Origin: Platerodrilus igneus | Taxonomy: Eukaryota > Arthropoda > Insecta > Coleoptera > Lycidae | Direction of reading: 5' to 3' | DNA length: 64,000 bases | Assembly (NCBI GenBank): GCA_036346225.1 | Contig: JARFIW010000139.1 | Coordinates: 7,130,001-7,194,000, forward strand | Shown: piece after piece, positions 9,897-22,015 of the stretch | How positions within the stretch are numbered: position 1 is the stretch's first letter | Layout of the letters: the number at the start of each line of letters is the position of its first letter | Program-made: the position numbers and the translations under genes | The notes under the pieces: generated by a model | What the model was told of the DNA's origin: nothing | The model's input: only the letters and a program-made list of their open reading frames with translations | Databases searched by the model: none

Positions 9897-10583
9897 GATA
9901 CCACAAGGAACTTCCTCCAGCAGTACTGGATGCACTTCACTTAAAAATTGGGTGTATGCCTCACCATTTATTTGAGGAGGTAGAAAATAAGGGCCAATTA
10001 AATAATCCCCAATAACTCCGACTCACACGTTAAGACAACAATTTTCTTGATGGTTAGCTTGGACAATAGCGTGAGGGTTTTCATCAGCCCATATGTGGTT
10101 ATTATGAAAATTAATAATCTTGTCCCGAGAAAATGTACATTCGTCTGTGAATTCGATCGTCTTCAGAAAGTCAGGATTTCTTCTAATCATTTCCAGCATC
10201 CAATTGGAAAATTCAAGACGGTTCGGAAAATCTCGCGGTAACAGTGCCTGTACTCGCTGCAGATGGTAGCGGTATAAAAGTTGTTCCTTTAACTCGAGAG
10301 CAATCTTTCTAGAACTGCCATTGGGTTGTTCTTCAACCAAATTAAGTACTGCTTCTTCAAGCTGTGGTGTTCTAATTTCTCGATGGCGACCCCAATTCTG
10401 CATTTTTTTTCCGAATGAACAATATTCTCGTAATCGTTGATGAAGTTAGACAAATATTCTATGCAAAGGAAGCTGCCGTTGAGGATACATTTCAGCATAC
10501 CTTCTACAAGTTTCTAACCCATTACTCTGCGATGAACCGTAAACGTAATGCATATCAACCATTTCTGCATTTGTGTATGCCAT
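9803..10583 (-). pseudogene. Mariner-type transposase, N-terminal and central part
   Basis: Starts at ATG 10583-10581 (MAYTNAEMVDMHYVYG). An N-terminal helix-turn-helix region follows with RRYAEMYPQRQLPLHRIF, stop, LHQRLRE, then GRHREIRTPQLEEAVLN, YHLQRVQALLPRDFP, and IEFTDECTFSRD (first catalytic Asp). Next come HIWADENPHAI, GVIGDYLIGPYFLPPQING and VMIFMHDAPAYFSQAARQ (second Asp; a Gly usual after HD is missing). At least two in-frame stops inactivate it. The protein cuts and pastes the element between its inverted repeats. Confidence 0.92.
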
Positions 10584-10721
10584 TTTAATAACAAGTGAAT
10601 TATTAAACTAACAAATTAAGAACAGAACGACACACAATTATTAATTCAATTTCAAAAATTTATAAACTGAAAGCGTGATAACAAATTAATTGTCACTATC
10701 ACTAATAGTCGCCTATTAGAT

Positions 10722-11196
10722 AAATTAGTTTCGCATTTTCGTCTTATGACGATGTATCTCTGTAGTTGTTTGTAAAATAATTTTTTCTGCAAACTGGTTA
10801 CTTTTGGGCAAAAAATTCAAGAGACATTTTTTGTTTAGAATAAAATAAGCTATTAGAAATAAATTTTTAAATGGCAAACAAATAATAAGACAAAAGGTTA
10901 CATTGGAAATAAATTTCAGGGGTTGCGTTTTCCACCCTTTACAACCATGGGGTAAAACCAAATGAATTACTGGGTAAGTGTATTTTTGATAATAAAAAAT
11001 ATCACCTTAATTTCAATTTTGTAACTTTTTTAGTGTTTGTAAAAAAATAAAAAACAAATTTTATATACCCCCTTTAAGGGGCTGTATCTTAACAAGGGAT
11101 GCTCCAATGAAGTTTCTTTATATGAAAGACCCTATGTCTTTTACGATGAGAAATGACCCCCTGAAATGTTTTACACTTATTTTGTTAGACCCTGTA
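10722..11196. repeat. Right terminal inverted repeat of the mariner-type element
   Basis: Inverted partner of 6481-6950. Followed by the TA target duplication and then by R1-like LINE coding sequence. Confidence 0.88.
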
Positions 11197-12081
11197 TACA
11201 TCCCGCGCATACAGAACCACATCCACACTAGCCCTATGTACCATTCATCTAATCCCTCCCATAGAATTACAACTCAACGCAACCCTACAAATCCGAAACA
11301 TGAAACGCAACCCTCCAATCCAGCTTTATGACACCATCCTAACTCCTGACGAATACAAAACACTATCAATATAAAACATTAAAACCTGCATTTGTTCATC
11401 ATTAAACCATATCTGGCAACAACTCTTGTGTACATCCCCATCCGGCAGATACAAATACGAGCTATTCCCCACTACAGTCCTCAAACGACTTAATTCCTAA
11501 CCTTTCACGGCAAATTACGATGAAAACTTCACTCCTTCAACATCACCCCATCACCATATTTTCCTTGCGACAACTTCACACCTGAAACTCCTTACCACCT
11601 CATCTACAAATGTTCACTGCTGTCTACTTCTCGCTCAAACTTTAAATCCGCACTAAACCTAGATCCCTACACCTCATTGCCTAGCATAATACACCTCATC
11701 ACACACAATCCTGAAACACTAAACAAATTCCTCGCTGACATTCTAAACACAAAACCCCCAAAAAACACTTAAACACTCTAATACGTAACCTACCCCACAT
11801 CTCATACTTCACACAATACACAACACCATTGTTTACTCCTTTACATCAAACTTCCAGACATGCGACAAAAAAGGGACTTGCCTCACCAAAAACCAATCAC
11901 AGCAACAGACCTCTACACAACAATATTCAAGAATCATTCTTTAAGAAGAAATCTCCTTTAAAATTATCACCATCTATTTAATTACATATATTTCATTCAA
12001 ACTACATATATTTCACTAACCAGTATGGATACTCTATCCAGGTATGGTTATAAATAATTGCTATTTATTATTATTATTAGT
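11197..12081 (+). pseudogene. R1-clade-like LINE, 3' part of split copy
   Basis: Resumes the LINE sense after the mariner: AYRTTSTLALCTIHLIPPIE then LQLNATLQIRN, KRNPPIQLYDTILTPDEYKT, matching the RAYRTTST...PIELQL stretch found after the RT in R1-clade elements. The rest to about 11960 is decayed C-terminal domain and 3' UTR. The copy ends in an ATT trinucleotide tract at about 12066-12081, next to the 3' end of the RTE element, so it is unclear which LINE owns the tract. Confidence 0.75.
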
Positions 12082-12697
12082 AAGCAACGAATCGCTGCCA
12101 ACAAACAAGACTGTTAACTAATTGTGAGTTATGTCATGGTAACATTTAGTTAACTGATTTTTATTTATTTATTTTTTTGTTTTGTTTTCGAACTTACTTA
12201 AGGTCAGTTTAACGCAGCTCTAAATTCTTTTTTATTCTTTGAGCTAGTCTAAAAAGGTCTACATACCTTTCACAACCTAAATCTCTAATAATTTGACTAA
12301 TATAGCTTTGTCTAGGTCTCCTACTCTATTTTTATTTGGTAGTCTATAATCTAAGACCTTACTAAATAGTTCCTCATGTCTTAACTGGTGCCCTATCACT
12401 CTATCTCTTCTGACCTTTAATTGTTTCCACATACAGGGTTCCTCACCTATCCTTCCATTAACTTCCTCATTTGTTACTCTATCTGTCTAACTAATCTTTA
12501 ACATTCTCCTATAACACCAAGTTTCAAAAGATTCTATCTTTTTCTTATCTACCTTTTTAATTGTCCAGGTCTCACTACCGTATAATAGAACGCTCATACG
12601 TACGACTTTAAGAAACTTTTTCTATTATTTAAACTAATACTATTAGCTATTAGTAAGTCTTTCTTTTTTGAAAAATATTTTTCTAGCTTGAACTATT

Positions 12698-13850
12698 CTA
12701 GCTACAATATCCCTTTGTAATTATACTACCTAAATAGCAAAATTCATCTACCTCCTCTAATTCGGTATTACCTATTTTATATTTTGGTAACTCACCTGTC
12801 ATTATCTTTGTCGTTCCTGAGTTAATTCTCATACTATAGTTACTCTGTAGTATCTCATCTAAAATATATAAGAATTCTCCTAACTCCTTTCTAGACTCTG
12901 CTATAATGGCTTTATCATCTGCAAAACGTAACATGTCTATTTTCTGTCCCTGTACACTAATACCTATCTCTTTTCTCTCTCTAGCTAAGTTTGAAGCTTC
13001 CTCAATATAAACATTAAAAACAAGGGAGATAGCATACCGCTCTGTCTATAACACCATTTCTAATCTTAAATTCCTTTTCTATTTCATCAAATCTAATTAC
13101 TACGCTTTGGTTTTTATATAGACTGTAAATAATTTTTCTATCCCTATGAGAGATTCCTATTTTTCGCAAAACCCTGAACATAACAATCCAATTAACCCTA
13201 TCAAATGCTCTTTCTAAATCTACAAACGCGAAATGGGCAGTATTGGTTCTCTAGTCCCTCTGTCTTTAAGAAAACCATACTGGTCTTCACCTAAATAATC
13301 CTCAGTCAAAGCTTCTACTCTATTTTTAATTATTATTGTTAGTATTTTGGAAACATGGGAAGTTAAACTAGTCGTTCTAAAATTCTCACACCTATCAGCT
13401 CCTGACTTTTTTGGGATTGGGATAATAATATTTTTTTCGAAATCTATTGGGACTTCATTTGTAACATATATTACTTTTACTAGTTCATATAATCTGTCTC
13501 AAGTTTTCTGACTTGCATATTTTATTATTTCTGCGTATATCGTCTATCCCCGGTGCTTTATTTAGTTTAAGATCCCTAACAGATCTATCAAATTCCTCTC
13601 TTAATATTGAGAACCCTATTTCTACATCCTCTTTTTGGTCGTTTTCCAACTCATCCATATCGTCTCCCTTATATAAATCTTCTATATATCTTTTCCATCA
13701 ATCTGCTACCTCAACTTTATTTATTAGAAGCTCATTATTCTCGTCTTTAATACCATTATATTTTTTCCTATCTTCCCTGAAAAACTTTTTAACTGCCCTG
13801 TAATCATCTTGTATTCCCTTACAATTCTCCTCCATCCATTTATTTCTAGC
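12698..13850 (-). pseudogene. RTE LINE reverse transcriptase, copy 1
   Basis: Fragments on the minus strand give KAPGIDDI, NIIIPIPKKSGADRCENFR-like text, TSLTSHVSKI and EDQYGFLKD. Then come HFAFVDLERAFDRVN, KIRNGV, and in the open piece 12698-12934 LRFADDKAIIAES, the FADD active-site box. KTKIM-type and EFCYLGSIIT motifs close the RT. It copies the LINE RNA at the nicked target. Several frame changes; not functional. Confidence 0.85.
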
Positions 13851-14154
13851 TTTTCCACACTCATGTACTTATTTCTACTCTATTATATTTTTGCTTACTT
13901 TCACTATCCAATTCTCTGAAAGGTTTAAGCTTTCTTCTAATCTCTATTAAATCTAATATCTCTTTTGTTACCCAGGGGTTTGTCGCTCCTACTTTTTTCT
14001 TACCTACAGTCTATGTTGCTGTGTCATGTGCATCCCCTTTTATTTCTTTCCATCTATTTTCTACGTTCCCTACTATAGCTATCTCTTTGATCTTATTATC
14101 TAGTACTTGTTTATATTCTTCTTTTACCTTACTATCATTAAGCTTACCTAGATG

Positions 14155-15035
14155 TCATCCCTCTCTTTTATCCTTTATCAATTTTTTGAATTTTGGATTA
14201 TACTTCATTCTATTATGGTCGCTATCTATGTCAGCCCCTGGATAACTACGACAGTTTTTAACTTGGTTTCTAAATCTTAGTTTAACTAAAATATAGTCTA
14301 TTTGGTATCTAGCCCTATCACCTAACGACTTCCAAGTATATCTCATCTAACATGTTGTTCGTATAGGGTGTATGCAGTGACTAGTCTATGTTCCTGGCAA
14401 AACTCAACTAATCTTTCTCCTCTATCATTTCGTCTACTATACCCAAATTTTCCTACGATTTTTCCTTCACTACCTTCTCCCACTGACGCATTAAAATCGC
14501 CCATAACTATTAAATTCTCATCTCCCTTTACTTTTCTCACTATACTATTTATATCCTCGTATACCTTTTCTACTTCCTCGTCCTCGTACTGAGTTGTTGG
14601 CATGTAAATCTGTTCTAAAACAGTGCTTGTGGGTTTTCTAGTCAATCTAACCATAGTTATTCTATCACTAAATTGTAAGTACTCTTTAACATTACGTCCT
14701 AATCTTCTACCTAACGCTATTCCTACTCCTGCCTGCCCATTAGTTGAAGAAGTTGTAATTATTCTATAATTATCTTTCCAAAAGTCATAACTATCTGGCC
14801 ATCTCACTTCACTAATACCTAAAATGTCCAGCTTTTGTTTTCTCATTTCGGCTAATAAATTCGTTAACTTATCTACTCTAAGTAATGACCTTACATTCCA
14901 AGTCCATATCATTAAATGGAACCGTTGTTTTAAATTCTTACGATGACGAACCCCAAGTACTCCCTCCCTGAGATCCGAATGAGGGGGTATTTTCCTCGGA
15001 ACAAGAATTTTACTTATAAGCTCTCCATCATACAT
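14155..15035 (-). pseudogene. RTE LINE apurinic-like endonuclease domain, copy 1
   Basis: The 230-residue frame 14343-15035 contains IWTWNVRSLLRVDKL, ILGISEVRWPDSYDFW, TSSTNGQAGVGIAL, YMPTTQYEDEE and LIVMGDFNASVG. Its continuation 14155-14346 has RYQIDYILVKLRFRNQV and DIDSDHNRM. These are the catalytic Asn, Glu, Asp and His blocks of exonuclease-endonuclease-phosphatase family nucleases (TWN, SE.RW, GDFNA, SDH). In RTE elements this domain nicks the target. The C-terminal piece is separated by a stop at 14347. The SDH block is intact. Confidence 0.9.
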
Positions 15036-15308
15036 AGTTCTTGTTGTAGGCCACGCATACCTGGGAAATATTGTGGTAGGTTCTCATATCTTTTCACAAC
15101 GCAGTTTTTAAAGATTTTTAGTAAAAAGCCGAATCTGTCACGGCCAACCCCCAACAACCTTGTAAATTATTAAGGATCGCTCGAGACCAAACGATTCTCC
15201 TCCAATATCTTTTAGCCAGCAAGGCTGCTACCCCTTGCTGCGCCTTTTAATCGCCTTTTACGATAAGTAGGCTTACTATAGTAGTATTCTTTGTCCCCCT
15301 TATAGGGA

Positions 15309-15525
15309 TGAACTTTTGGATGAACTATAGCTATTGAATGCAATGTTTTACGTTATACAAAACCTTGTGACATTTTATGGACAGAACTTGGGTGGGTGTT
15401 GTATTCAATTGAAGTGTAAAAATCCCTAGAAATATGCTGCAATGCTATACATACGATGAACAAACAGAGACTTAATAAAGCTTCGTTTTCTGATATGCGG
15501 TGCGGCAGAACTATTTTTAAGCAGG
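15309..15525. other. Short interval between RTE and hAT elements
   Basis: No gene or repeat recognised. Ends in the left 8-bp target duplication of the hAT element. Confidence 0.4.
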
Positions 15526-15549
15526 GTTCAAATTAGTGCTGGCAATAAA

Positions 15550-15725
15550 ATTCGATTAATCGATTATTCGATTAATCGATTAATCGAAAATCGCGGTTTT
15601 TAAATTTTAACAAATCGATTATTCGATTAATCGAATATTTGATTAATCGAATATTCGGATATTCGAATATTCGAATAATCGAATAATCAAATATTCGAAT
15701 AATCGAATATTCGATTAGTCGACCG
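15550..15725. repeat. Palindromic GATTAATC/ATTCGAAT word array, left subterminal
   Basis: About twenty overlapping copies of ATTCGATTAATCG and ATTCGAATA-type words, each close to its own reverse complement. A matching array lies at 16260-16585. Such arrays may act as iterated transposase-binding sites; that is inference. Confidence 0.85.
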
Positions 15726-16259
15726 ATAGGACAAACCTATTAAAAATTATGGGTAAATAAAATACAGTTAGAAGAAAAATGGTTTGCTTTTATTTCTATT
15801 AAGAGGCAAGTCCTTACAGAACGAAAGTTCTAGTAAAATTAAAAATATAACAGTACAAACATGTTGTAAAAGATTTATCCTAAAAGGAGCAATGTCCGTT
15901 TTATAATACAAAGGAAGACCCTCGATTCTACTTTAAACTAAACCTTCCAAGAACTAATAAAACTAAAGGGTGCTCTGACCTGTGTACAGGAACCGGACCT
16001 GTACACAAAATTATTTTGTAAGCTTGTTTCTAACTTGAACTTATAATACCTAACTAAATTATAGCCGTATTATTTGTTTTACGTATATAGAGCCCAAGTT
16101 CTCTTTTTCCTATATGTGCAAGCTATAACGTGAGGGAAGACAAAACTACAACTATACATAGTACAAGTTCAGGTCAAGATCTTGCTATTGGATGAAGGAT
16201 ACTTGAAAATAAAATGAAACACGACTTCATGGATTTTGTAATTGACTACCCCGCACGAT

Positions 16260-16585
16260 AGTGAATTAATCAGACAAACGATTATTTGGTTAGAAATAAT
16301 TTGTTTGACTAGTTGATTAGTCGAATAAACGGTTAGTCGATTAATAGACTATCTAGACAACCATACGATTGATTGCCTAACCGATTAATGAACTAGCCAA
16401 TTAGTTAACTAAAAAATTTGTTAACAATCGAATAATCGGTTAATCGATTAATCGAATAATCAATTAATTGATTAATTGAATATTCGATTAACCGATTATT
16501 CGATTAGCCGAATATTCGATAGAAAATCGATTAATCGGTTTAATCGATTTGCGATTACTGCAAAATTTGATTAATCGAATACAAC
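16260..16585. repeat. Palindromic GATTAATC/ATTCGAAT word array, right subterminal
   Basis: Longer and more degenerate than the left array; includes variants with GATTAGTCGA and CCGATTAATG. Ends next to the right inverted terminus. Confidence 0.8.
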
Positions 16586-16616
16586 TTTTTCGAATTTTGC
16601 CAGCCCTAGTTCAAAT

Positions 16617-18405
16617 GTAAAGTCAAGAATCAATTGAATAACGGTGCAAGCGGGCTTTATTGTGCCAAAATTTCCTAAGTCGGGCATTGATCTTCATTGT
16701 GCATTGTATGCAATAATATATCATTACAAGCGTACAACTTAAATTTTACCGATTGTGTTATTTATATGCGCCACTGTTAATTATTACAAAACAAAAAAGA
16801 AGAATGCTGAACCTAAATAATTTTTCGTAGATATTTTTTACAGGGATATTATATGTAATAGTTGATTGTGACACTCTTGATTACAATAATCAATGAAACA
16901 TACGTCAATGTTTTTATAATCTTTAAATGTGTACTCAAAGCCTCTACAAAAACAGCCAACATCACGTATCTTTCTTAATAGTCTCCAAAGAAAAACAGTT
17001 TAATGATTGTTACTCTTGCAAGATATGCAAGTGAAAGTATCGACACCCACCCCGCCTTGATGCGTATTAACCAGATCATTTCAATAAGTCATTCATTATA
17101 TTACAGATAAGTAGTTACATACAACAGTTGATCTATACCAATCACTTGATCTGATTGCAATAGAATTCGTTTAGATGTTACATAAGGCATTTAAAAAAAG
17201 CATTAATTATTGACATTTCAATCCAGTTCTACAGTGGTTTTGGGCTAATACTTAACATCGAAATTGATTAAATCGCAAGGAAATTGATCGATGCTGGTTT
17301 TTTCATATACTAATATGATTTAGATATCATAGATAAGTGTTATATTATACAGTCTGTAATAAAAATTGTGTCATTCGCCTAAATACTTTAGAGCAACAAT
17401 CGGGATTGCTTTTTTATTTGGTAAATAGAACAAACATTTTGGAAGTGTTGTAACCGATTTACGTTAAGCTTGTGTTAGTGATTACATTGGCACGTTTAAA
17501 AATTTAGGACACCTGCAGGTTAAAAATATTATCGCATCGTATCAATTCTGGTAGTAATGGCTCGTGTGCGCTGTTTCTAATGTAATATTAAAAGACCTCT
17601 CAGTTTGGCAAATATCAGTAATCAATTTGTCGCTGAATTATAGAAGTGACATTAGTTAAATGTTCTGACATTGTGTTTTGTCAGATTGTCTATATATTAC
17701 AAATTTTTACTAATAATCTCTGCGTTTTCTGCTCTAATCCATTATTTGTCGTTGTCAGAGTTGCCACAATCAATATCTTCCTAGAATTATCTGTAGGTGA
17801 TCGTTAGCTGTAAATTATTCCGTTTTGTTAAATATTGTGTTGAAGTTTCCGATAAAAACAAAAATTTCAGGCGGCAATTTTTGTGTGTTGGGCTGTTTAT
17901 CGGAGAGTATGCAAAATGGAAATAATTTATAATAATTAATAATATTGTAGTGAACTTTTGACAGCTCTTTATTAGGTCCAATATGCCTAATTATACAGGC
18001 CAACAAAAAATCATTATTTGGATTTGTTCATTTTTTTGAAGTTTTGGTGGCTAATTTAATAAAGAATCAACATTTTTTTTGTATCCACCATGCACAATTT
18101 TTTAATAAAATTACGAGGTGTCATATTTATGGTTTTTAAATATTTGCAAACAAAAATTAAATGACATTCTAAAAATTGCTACCCCACTAAGATTAAATTG
18201 TATACAAATCAATAGAATAGTATAGGGGAATTCCCGAAAGTAGAATTTAATTGCTGGGATTCCCTATTTTGCAGTCAAACCGTCGGCGAATGAAATATAG
18301 ACGTTTTTGTGTAACAAGCGCATTCATTTGTCTGTTTGCGTTCGGTCTAGGCAGTCGTTGTTTAGTGAGTTTAGTGAGTTTTTTGTAGTTAAATTCGTGT
18401 TTAAA
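16617..18405. other. AT-rich interval without recognised features
   Basis: Only very short frames on either strand, without motifs. No inverted repeat or coding similarity was seen. Confidence 0.4.
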
Positions 18406-18810
18406 ATGCCAAGATTTTGGCAAAATAATCCAGATACTTTTTGATATGTGTGTGGTTGTTTTGGGGTCAAGAAATATAGACGTTAAATTACATCACTGTT
18501 GAAACACCAATACCACGCGTATTTTAAAGTAAAGATTGGTGATCAAGACAAACATTGTGCACCAAATGCAATATGTATGATATGTGAACAGGGTTTAATG
18601 CATTGGAGTAATGGAACAAGGAAATCCCTACCCTTTGAAATATCAGTGATTTGACGAGAGCCAACAAATAACCATGATGACTGTTATTTCTGTATGTGCA
18701 ATGTACGTGAATATAACACAAAAAAATTAAAAAACATCATTTATCCGAACTTCAAGTCTGCAATTAGGCCAGTGCACATGGTCCAGACGTGCCAATACTG
18801 CAACATGTAA
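18406..18810 (+). pseudogene. Multi-copy insect protein family, N-terminal Cys-rich part
   Basis: Starts at ATG 18406 (MPRFWQNNPDTF, stop, YVCGCFGVKKYRR), then YHAYFKVKIGDQDKHCAPNA, CMICEQGLMHWSNGTRKSLP, REPTNNHDDCYFC and YPNFKSAIRPVHM. The Cys pairs (CxxC...CxxC...CYFC) look metal-binding. I remember intact relatives with the blocks CYVCGE, GDQDK.WAPH, WREP.NH..DCYFC and YPN..SAIRPVPH in many copies in insect genomes. They carry no settled name that I can recall. Three in-frame stops. The next parts of the same protein lie at 20680-20890 and 22330-23395. Confidence 0.7.
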
Positions 18811-20679
18811 AAATTCCGAACTGAATTAATTGTCAACATTACTGTTACAAACCCGTTAATTTAGTATTTATTCAATAACGTTTTACCCCAGCATGAATTC
18901 CAGTACTCTTGTATATTTAGTAAACCAATAAAATTAAAGCATTTTATTACTACAGCTGATCACACTATTACAAACCTTGCGCGTGCTCCTTACTCGTATG
19001 TTACGATATCTAAGATATTCAAGTTGTTCGTCGACTTGTGTCAGATGCTCACTTTTTGTCTTCTTGTCAAGCCAAAAAGTCACTTGACCTGTTAATTAAA
19101 CAGGCGAGATGATACAGGAAATTAAGTTTTTCTGGCGTAAACGCCGAAATAAGTGAAACAGTCTTAATTTAGTTGTCTAGGACAACAAAGACATGAAGTA
19201 ATTTGATCATTGCAACGGTTTGTTTTATAGGTAATTAATTACAATTTATAATAAAGTATATTGCAGTCCAACTTTAGTAATCTGCAAAATTTTAATGAAA
19301 TATTAAAATTATTCTACTTGGTTGATGTGTAAATAAAATTTATCAACATGGAAATTTATTTTGTACAAAAATTGTAAGCAGATTTGTTGGAAAGTGCCGA
19401 CACATGACGGAATGGTGACGTCGCAATAAGTGCTGACAGCTTGTTAGGTCGTTGACGCCGATGGGTAAGCCCATTTGATTTTCTGAAATTTTTGCTGCAT
19501 GTGCTGTATTTTATTCCGTATACAGATTTATGAATTTAAGTAATATTTAATTGTTCAGTTGTAAATTACCTTATGCTCTATATATGCAAGCACTTTGCCG
19601 TACAGATAATTTAGCAGCATATTTGTTAATAGAAAAAAGTTTAACTTTAAAGGGCATAATATTTAAAATATATAGAATGATTTTATTTCATTAGTCTCGT
19701 ATTCAAATTTAAAAAATTATTCATTGTCAAACTATGTATAAAAAGATAATAAATTACATCAATCATAGTAACATGTTGTTTGCAGCATTTGTTTAAATAA
19801 ATGTTATTTCTTATCTTGTTTACCGAAACCTTATTTCAAGATGTTAGTTTGTGTGCCTTCAATCCAACGAATGAAAATTTAATTTAAAATGAATTAACAA
19901 ATACATTATTGCATGTATAAAAATTTGAATCTCTTGTACAGTCTCTCGTAGCGCTACTTCGGACTACTAAGTATAAATAAATATTGTTAATAAAATACAG
20001 ACTTGAATTAAAATTCAATAGAGTTAAAAAATAAAAAAAAAATTTAGCTTTACATCTCCTGAGTAACGTAGTACTTATATTCATAAAAATTTATCTTTGT
20101 TAAGTTGCATTATCATGTACATAATTGTTTAATATGAGAATATAGAATCCCTTTTCTTCAGCTCATTATTTTATGAATATTTAATTTCTCCCAAAGATTT
20201 ATGACCGTTAAAGGAATTCATATAACGATTCAGTGATAAGTATTTGAAACAAAACTAAGGACTTCGTGTAGTTACAGAATTTCTAGATAGATGATATCTT
20301 TGTTAGTTGTAATTATGTTTCAGAGCCATCCTAGAACTTCGTCACAGCAGTAAGAAAGTAAGTAACTTATAGGTGGTATTAAACTTAATTCCTAAAGAGG
20401 ATAGATAACTTTTAGGTTTTCTAATTTTCCCTTTAAGCAAATTTAGTCAGTTGCTTTATAAAAAATTAGGTGGCGTCCATTATCTTATTTTTTTAACTTT
20501 AATAAACCCACTGACCCAATCTCATGCGACCGTGGGTCAAAAACTCAGTTAGCTAAAAGTCATAAGAGTTTTCTTTTTCTAGAAGCCGCTTGTCATCCAA
20601 CCTTACCCTGGGCTTGTTACAATTATAAGAATTCTCGATAGGTATAGAAAAACTTTATAAAAAATCAATCACAATTTTG
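18811..20679. other. Probable insertion inside the multi-copy protein gene
   Basis: AT-rich, no gene recognised. It separates the N-terminal and middle parts of one protein copy, so it is either an inserted element or an old intron. No terminal repeats were identified. Confidence 0.4.
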
Positions 20680-20890
20680 AAGATGTTACAAGCAGTTCTC
20701 AACCTGATGTTGACGAAAACAACTTTACCGATGCCAGTGAAATATCGAGCGTTTCTAAGTAACCGCAGTTATTTTCCAAGATCGAACTTAACGACTTAGT
20801 TAGACTCATGTCTTCCAAAGAATCTTTCCGAAATTTTAGCATTCAGACTTCAAAGTAAACATTTACTGGCAGTGTTAACTATATCACCAC
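20680..20890 (+). pseudogene. Multi-copy insect protein family, middle part
   Basis: Reads DVTSSSQPDVDENNFTDASE, then stop, PQLFSKIELNDLVRLMSSKE and, after a frameshift, NLSEILAFRLQSKHLLAVL. The block ELNDLVRDL.L.K...ELLASRL...LL is the middle of the same family. It fits exactly between the pieces at 18406-18810 and 22330-23395 in order and strand. Confidence 0.65.
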
Positions 20891-21173
20891 ACGCAGAGTA
20901 CTGAACCGACTGAGAATTTGCAGTTGACTATATCAGAGTACACGAGCTGGAAATAGAACAAACCAAAGAATCTCGAGAAATTCTAACTAAGTTTTGTGCT
21001 ACCCAAAAATCTATACTTTCATTGGTTAAACTAAATTTAGAGATTCTTTTACAAATCAAAAATTCGAAAACGCATTTCATTGGTTAAAGACATCATTAAC
21101 GTTTTTCAACACAGGAAGAATAGGAAATGGAACTGTATAAATATAATTTCAAATTCTGCAGAAGACATTCGTA

Positions 21174-21310
21174 GTGCTCACCATAGCCTAGGAATTCTTT
21201 CTCTTGCAGTGCTCTCCATAGCCTGCAAAAACCTTCCAAGCAGTGCTCTCCATAGCCTGCCACACTTCGAAACGCAGCGCTCACCATAGCCTGCGTACTC
21301 TCCGAACGTT
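21174..21310. repeat. Four tandem units of 34-35 bp
   Basis: Units start at 21174, 21209, 21243 and 21277 with the core GTGCTCTCCATAGCCTGC (variants GTGCTCACC, GCGCTCACC). The remainder of each unit varies. Confidence 0.85.
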
Positions 21311-21764
21311 ACGCTGTCCGCCGCCGTACCTGGGGCCGTCATAATAGTTCATTGATATAACTATACAACCTACGTATGGGTAGTAAGACTCGTTCTGTAC
21401 ACCAGACGAGTCGAAAACAAGCACAGAACGCCATTTGACGTGCGATCCGTTCCATCCAAACGCACCCAAGGCTTCTATCGCCTCTGCCACCATCGCCGAA
21501 GATCCACACTCAGACCACCTTTACAGCCAGTACGTCCCGAGACGTGGATTATTGTATTGTCGTCGATTGTATTTGCCAAGTTTACCTCCGAGACAACACC
21601 CCCGTAGAATTCAACGGAGATGTACTCTACGAAGCCTAAGGCACCACGACTACGACGTCTGGTGAAGGGTACCGAAGACCACCGAATACGTCTGGACCTT
21701 CCAAACCTGTCAGTATTTTTTAATCATCACCATTCAAGTTATTATCGGACTTCACACATCAAGT

Positions 21765-22015
21765 CCGAAGGGTTCCAAAGACAACCAAAGACTTTAGAAT
21801 CCTCTATACTTGTAAATATTGTAAAGTAGTAGTTTTTAATTTCAAATTATAACTCTTTGTGACTTAACATTGTGCCAAAAGGAAGAAACGAAACCTTCCG
21901 AAGAGTTCCGAAGACAACCGAAGACTTCTGAACCCTGTATACTTGTAAAAATTGCAAATTAGTAGTTTTTAACTTACAATCATAAGTCTTTGTGACAACA
22001 CGAATCCGTCCAAAG
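21765..22015. repeat. Tandem duplication, 133-bp period
   Basis: Units start at 21765 and 21898 with CCGAAGGGTTCC / CCGAAGAGTTCC. They continue through AAGACAACC.AAGACTT, CTTGTAAA and AGTAGTTTTTAA to CTTTGTGAC. A shorter related piece (TTCCGATGAGTTCCAAAG) occurs near 22103. Confidence 0.8.

Larger units (their letters stand above)
6481..11196 (-). mobile_element. Mariner/Tc1-superfamily element with long terminal inverted repeats, split by a 2.4-kb insert
   Basis: The ends at 6481-6950 and 10722-11196 are inverted copies of each other over about 470 bp with scattered differences. They are flanked by TA (6479-6480 and 11197-11198), the target duplication of this superfamily. Removing the insert and one copy of the 94-bp duplication (7400-9896) leaves an element of about 2.2 kb with one transposase gene on the minus strand. 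It interrupts the R1-like LINE, whose reading frame continues on both sides. Left and right tips differ by 3 bp (CTGCACAGGG against TACAGGG). Confidence 0.92.
12083..15308 (-). mobile_element. RTE-clade LINE, nearly full-length copy 1
   Basis: Minus strand. 5' leader from about 15308, AP-type endonuclease (about 15035-14160), RT (about 13850-12890), C-terminal region and 3' end GATTCGTTGCTTA at about 12083. A second copy lies at 33487-37284 in plus orientation and the two can be followed base by base at both ends, which fixes the boundaries to within a few bases. Frameshifts and stops throughout. No target duplication was evident. Confidence 0.85.
15534..16608. mobile_element. Non-autonomous hAT element, 1075 bp
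   Basis: Flanked by a perfect 8-bp duplication GTTCAAAT (15526-15533 and 16609-16616), the length made by hAT transposases. Inverted ends are TAGTGCTGGCAATAAAATTCG and TAGGGCTGGCAAAATTCG. Both subterminal regions (15550-15725 and 16260-16585) are packed with the self-complementary words ATTCGATTAATCG and ATTCGAATATTCG; the centre is plain AT-rich DNA. There is no coding sequence, so mobility would depend on a transposase encoded elsewhere. Confidence 0.9.

Noticed and set aside
13513..14592. Plus-strand Ser/Leu-rich frames (13513-13803, 14021-14245, 14368-14592)
   Set aside because: Shadows of the minus-strand RTE endonuclease and RT.
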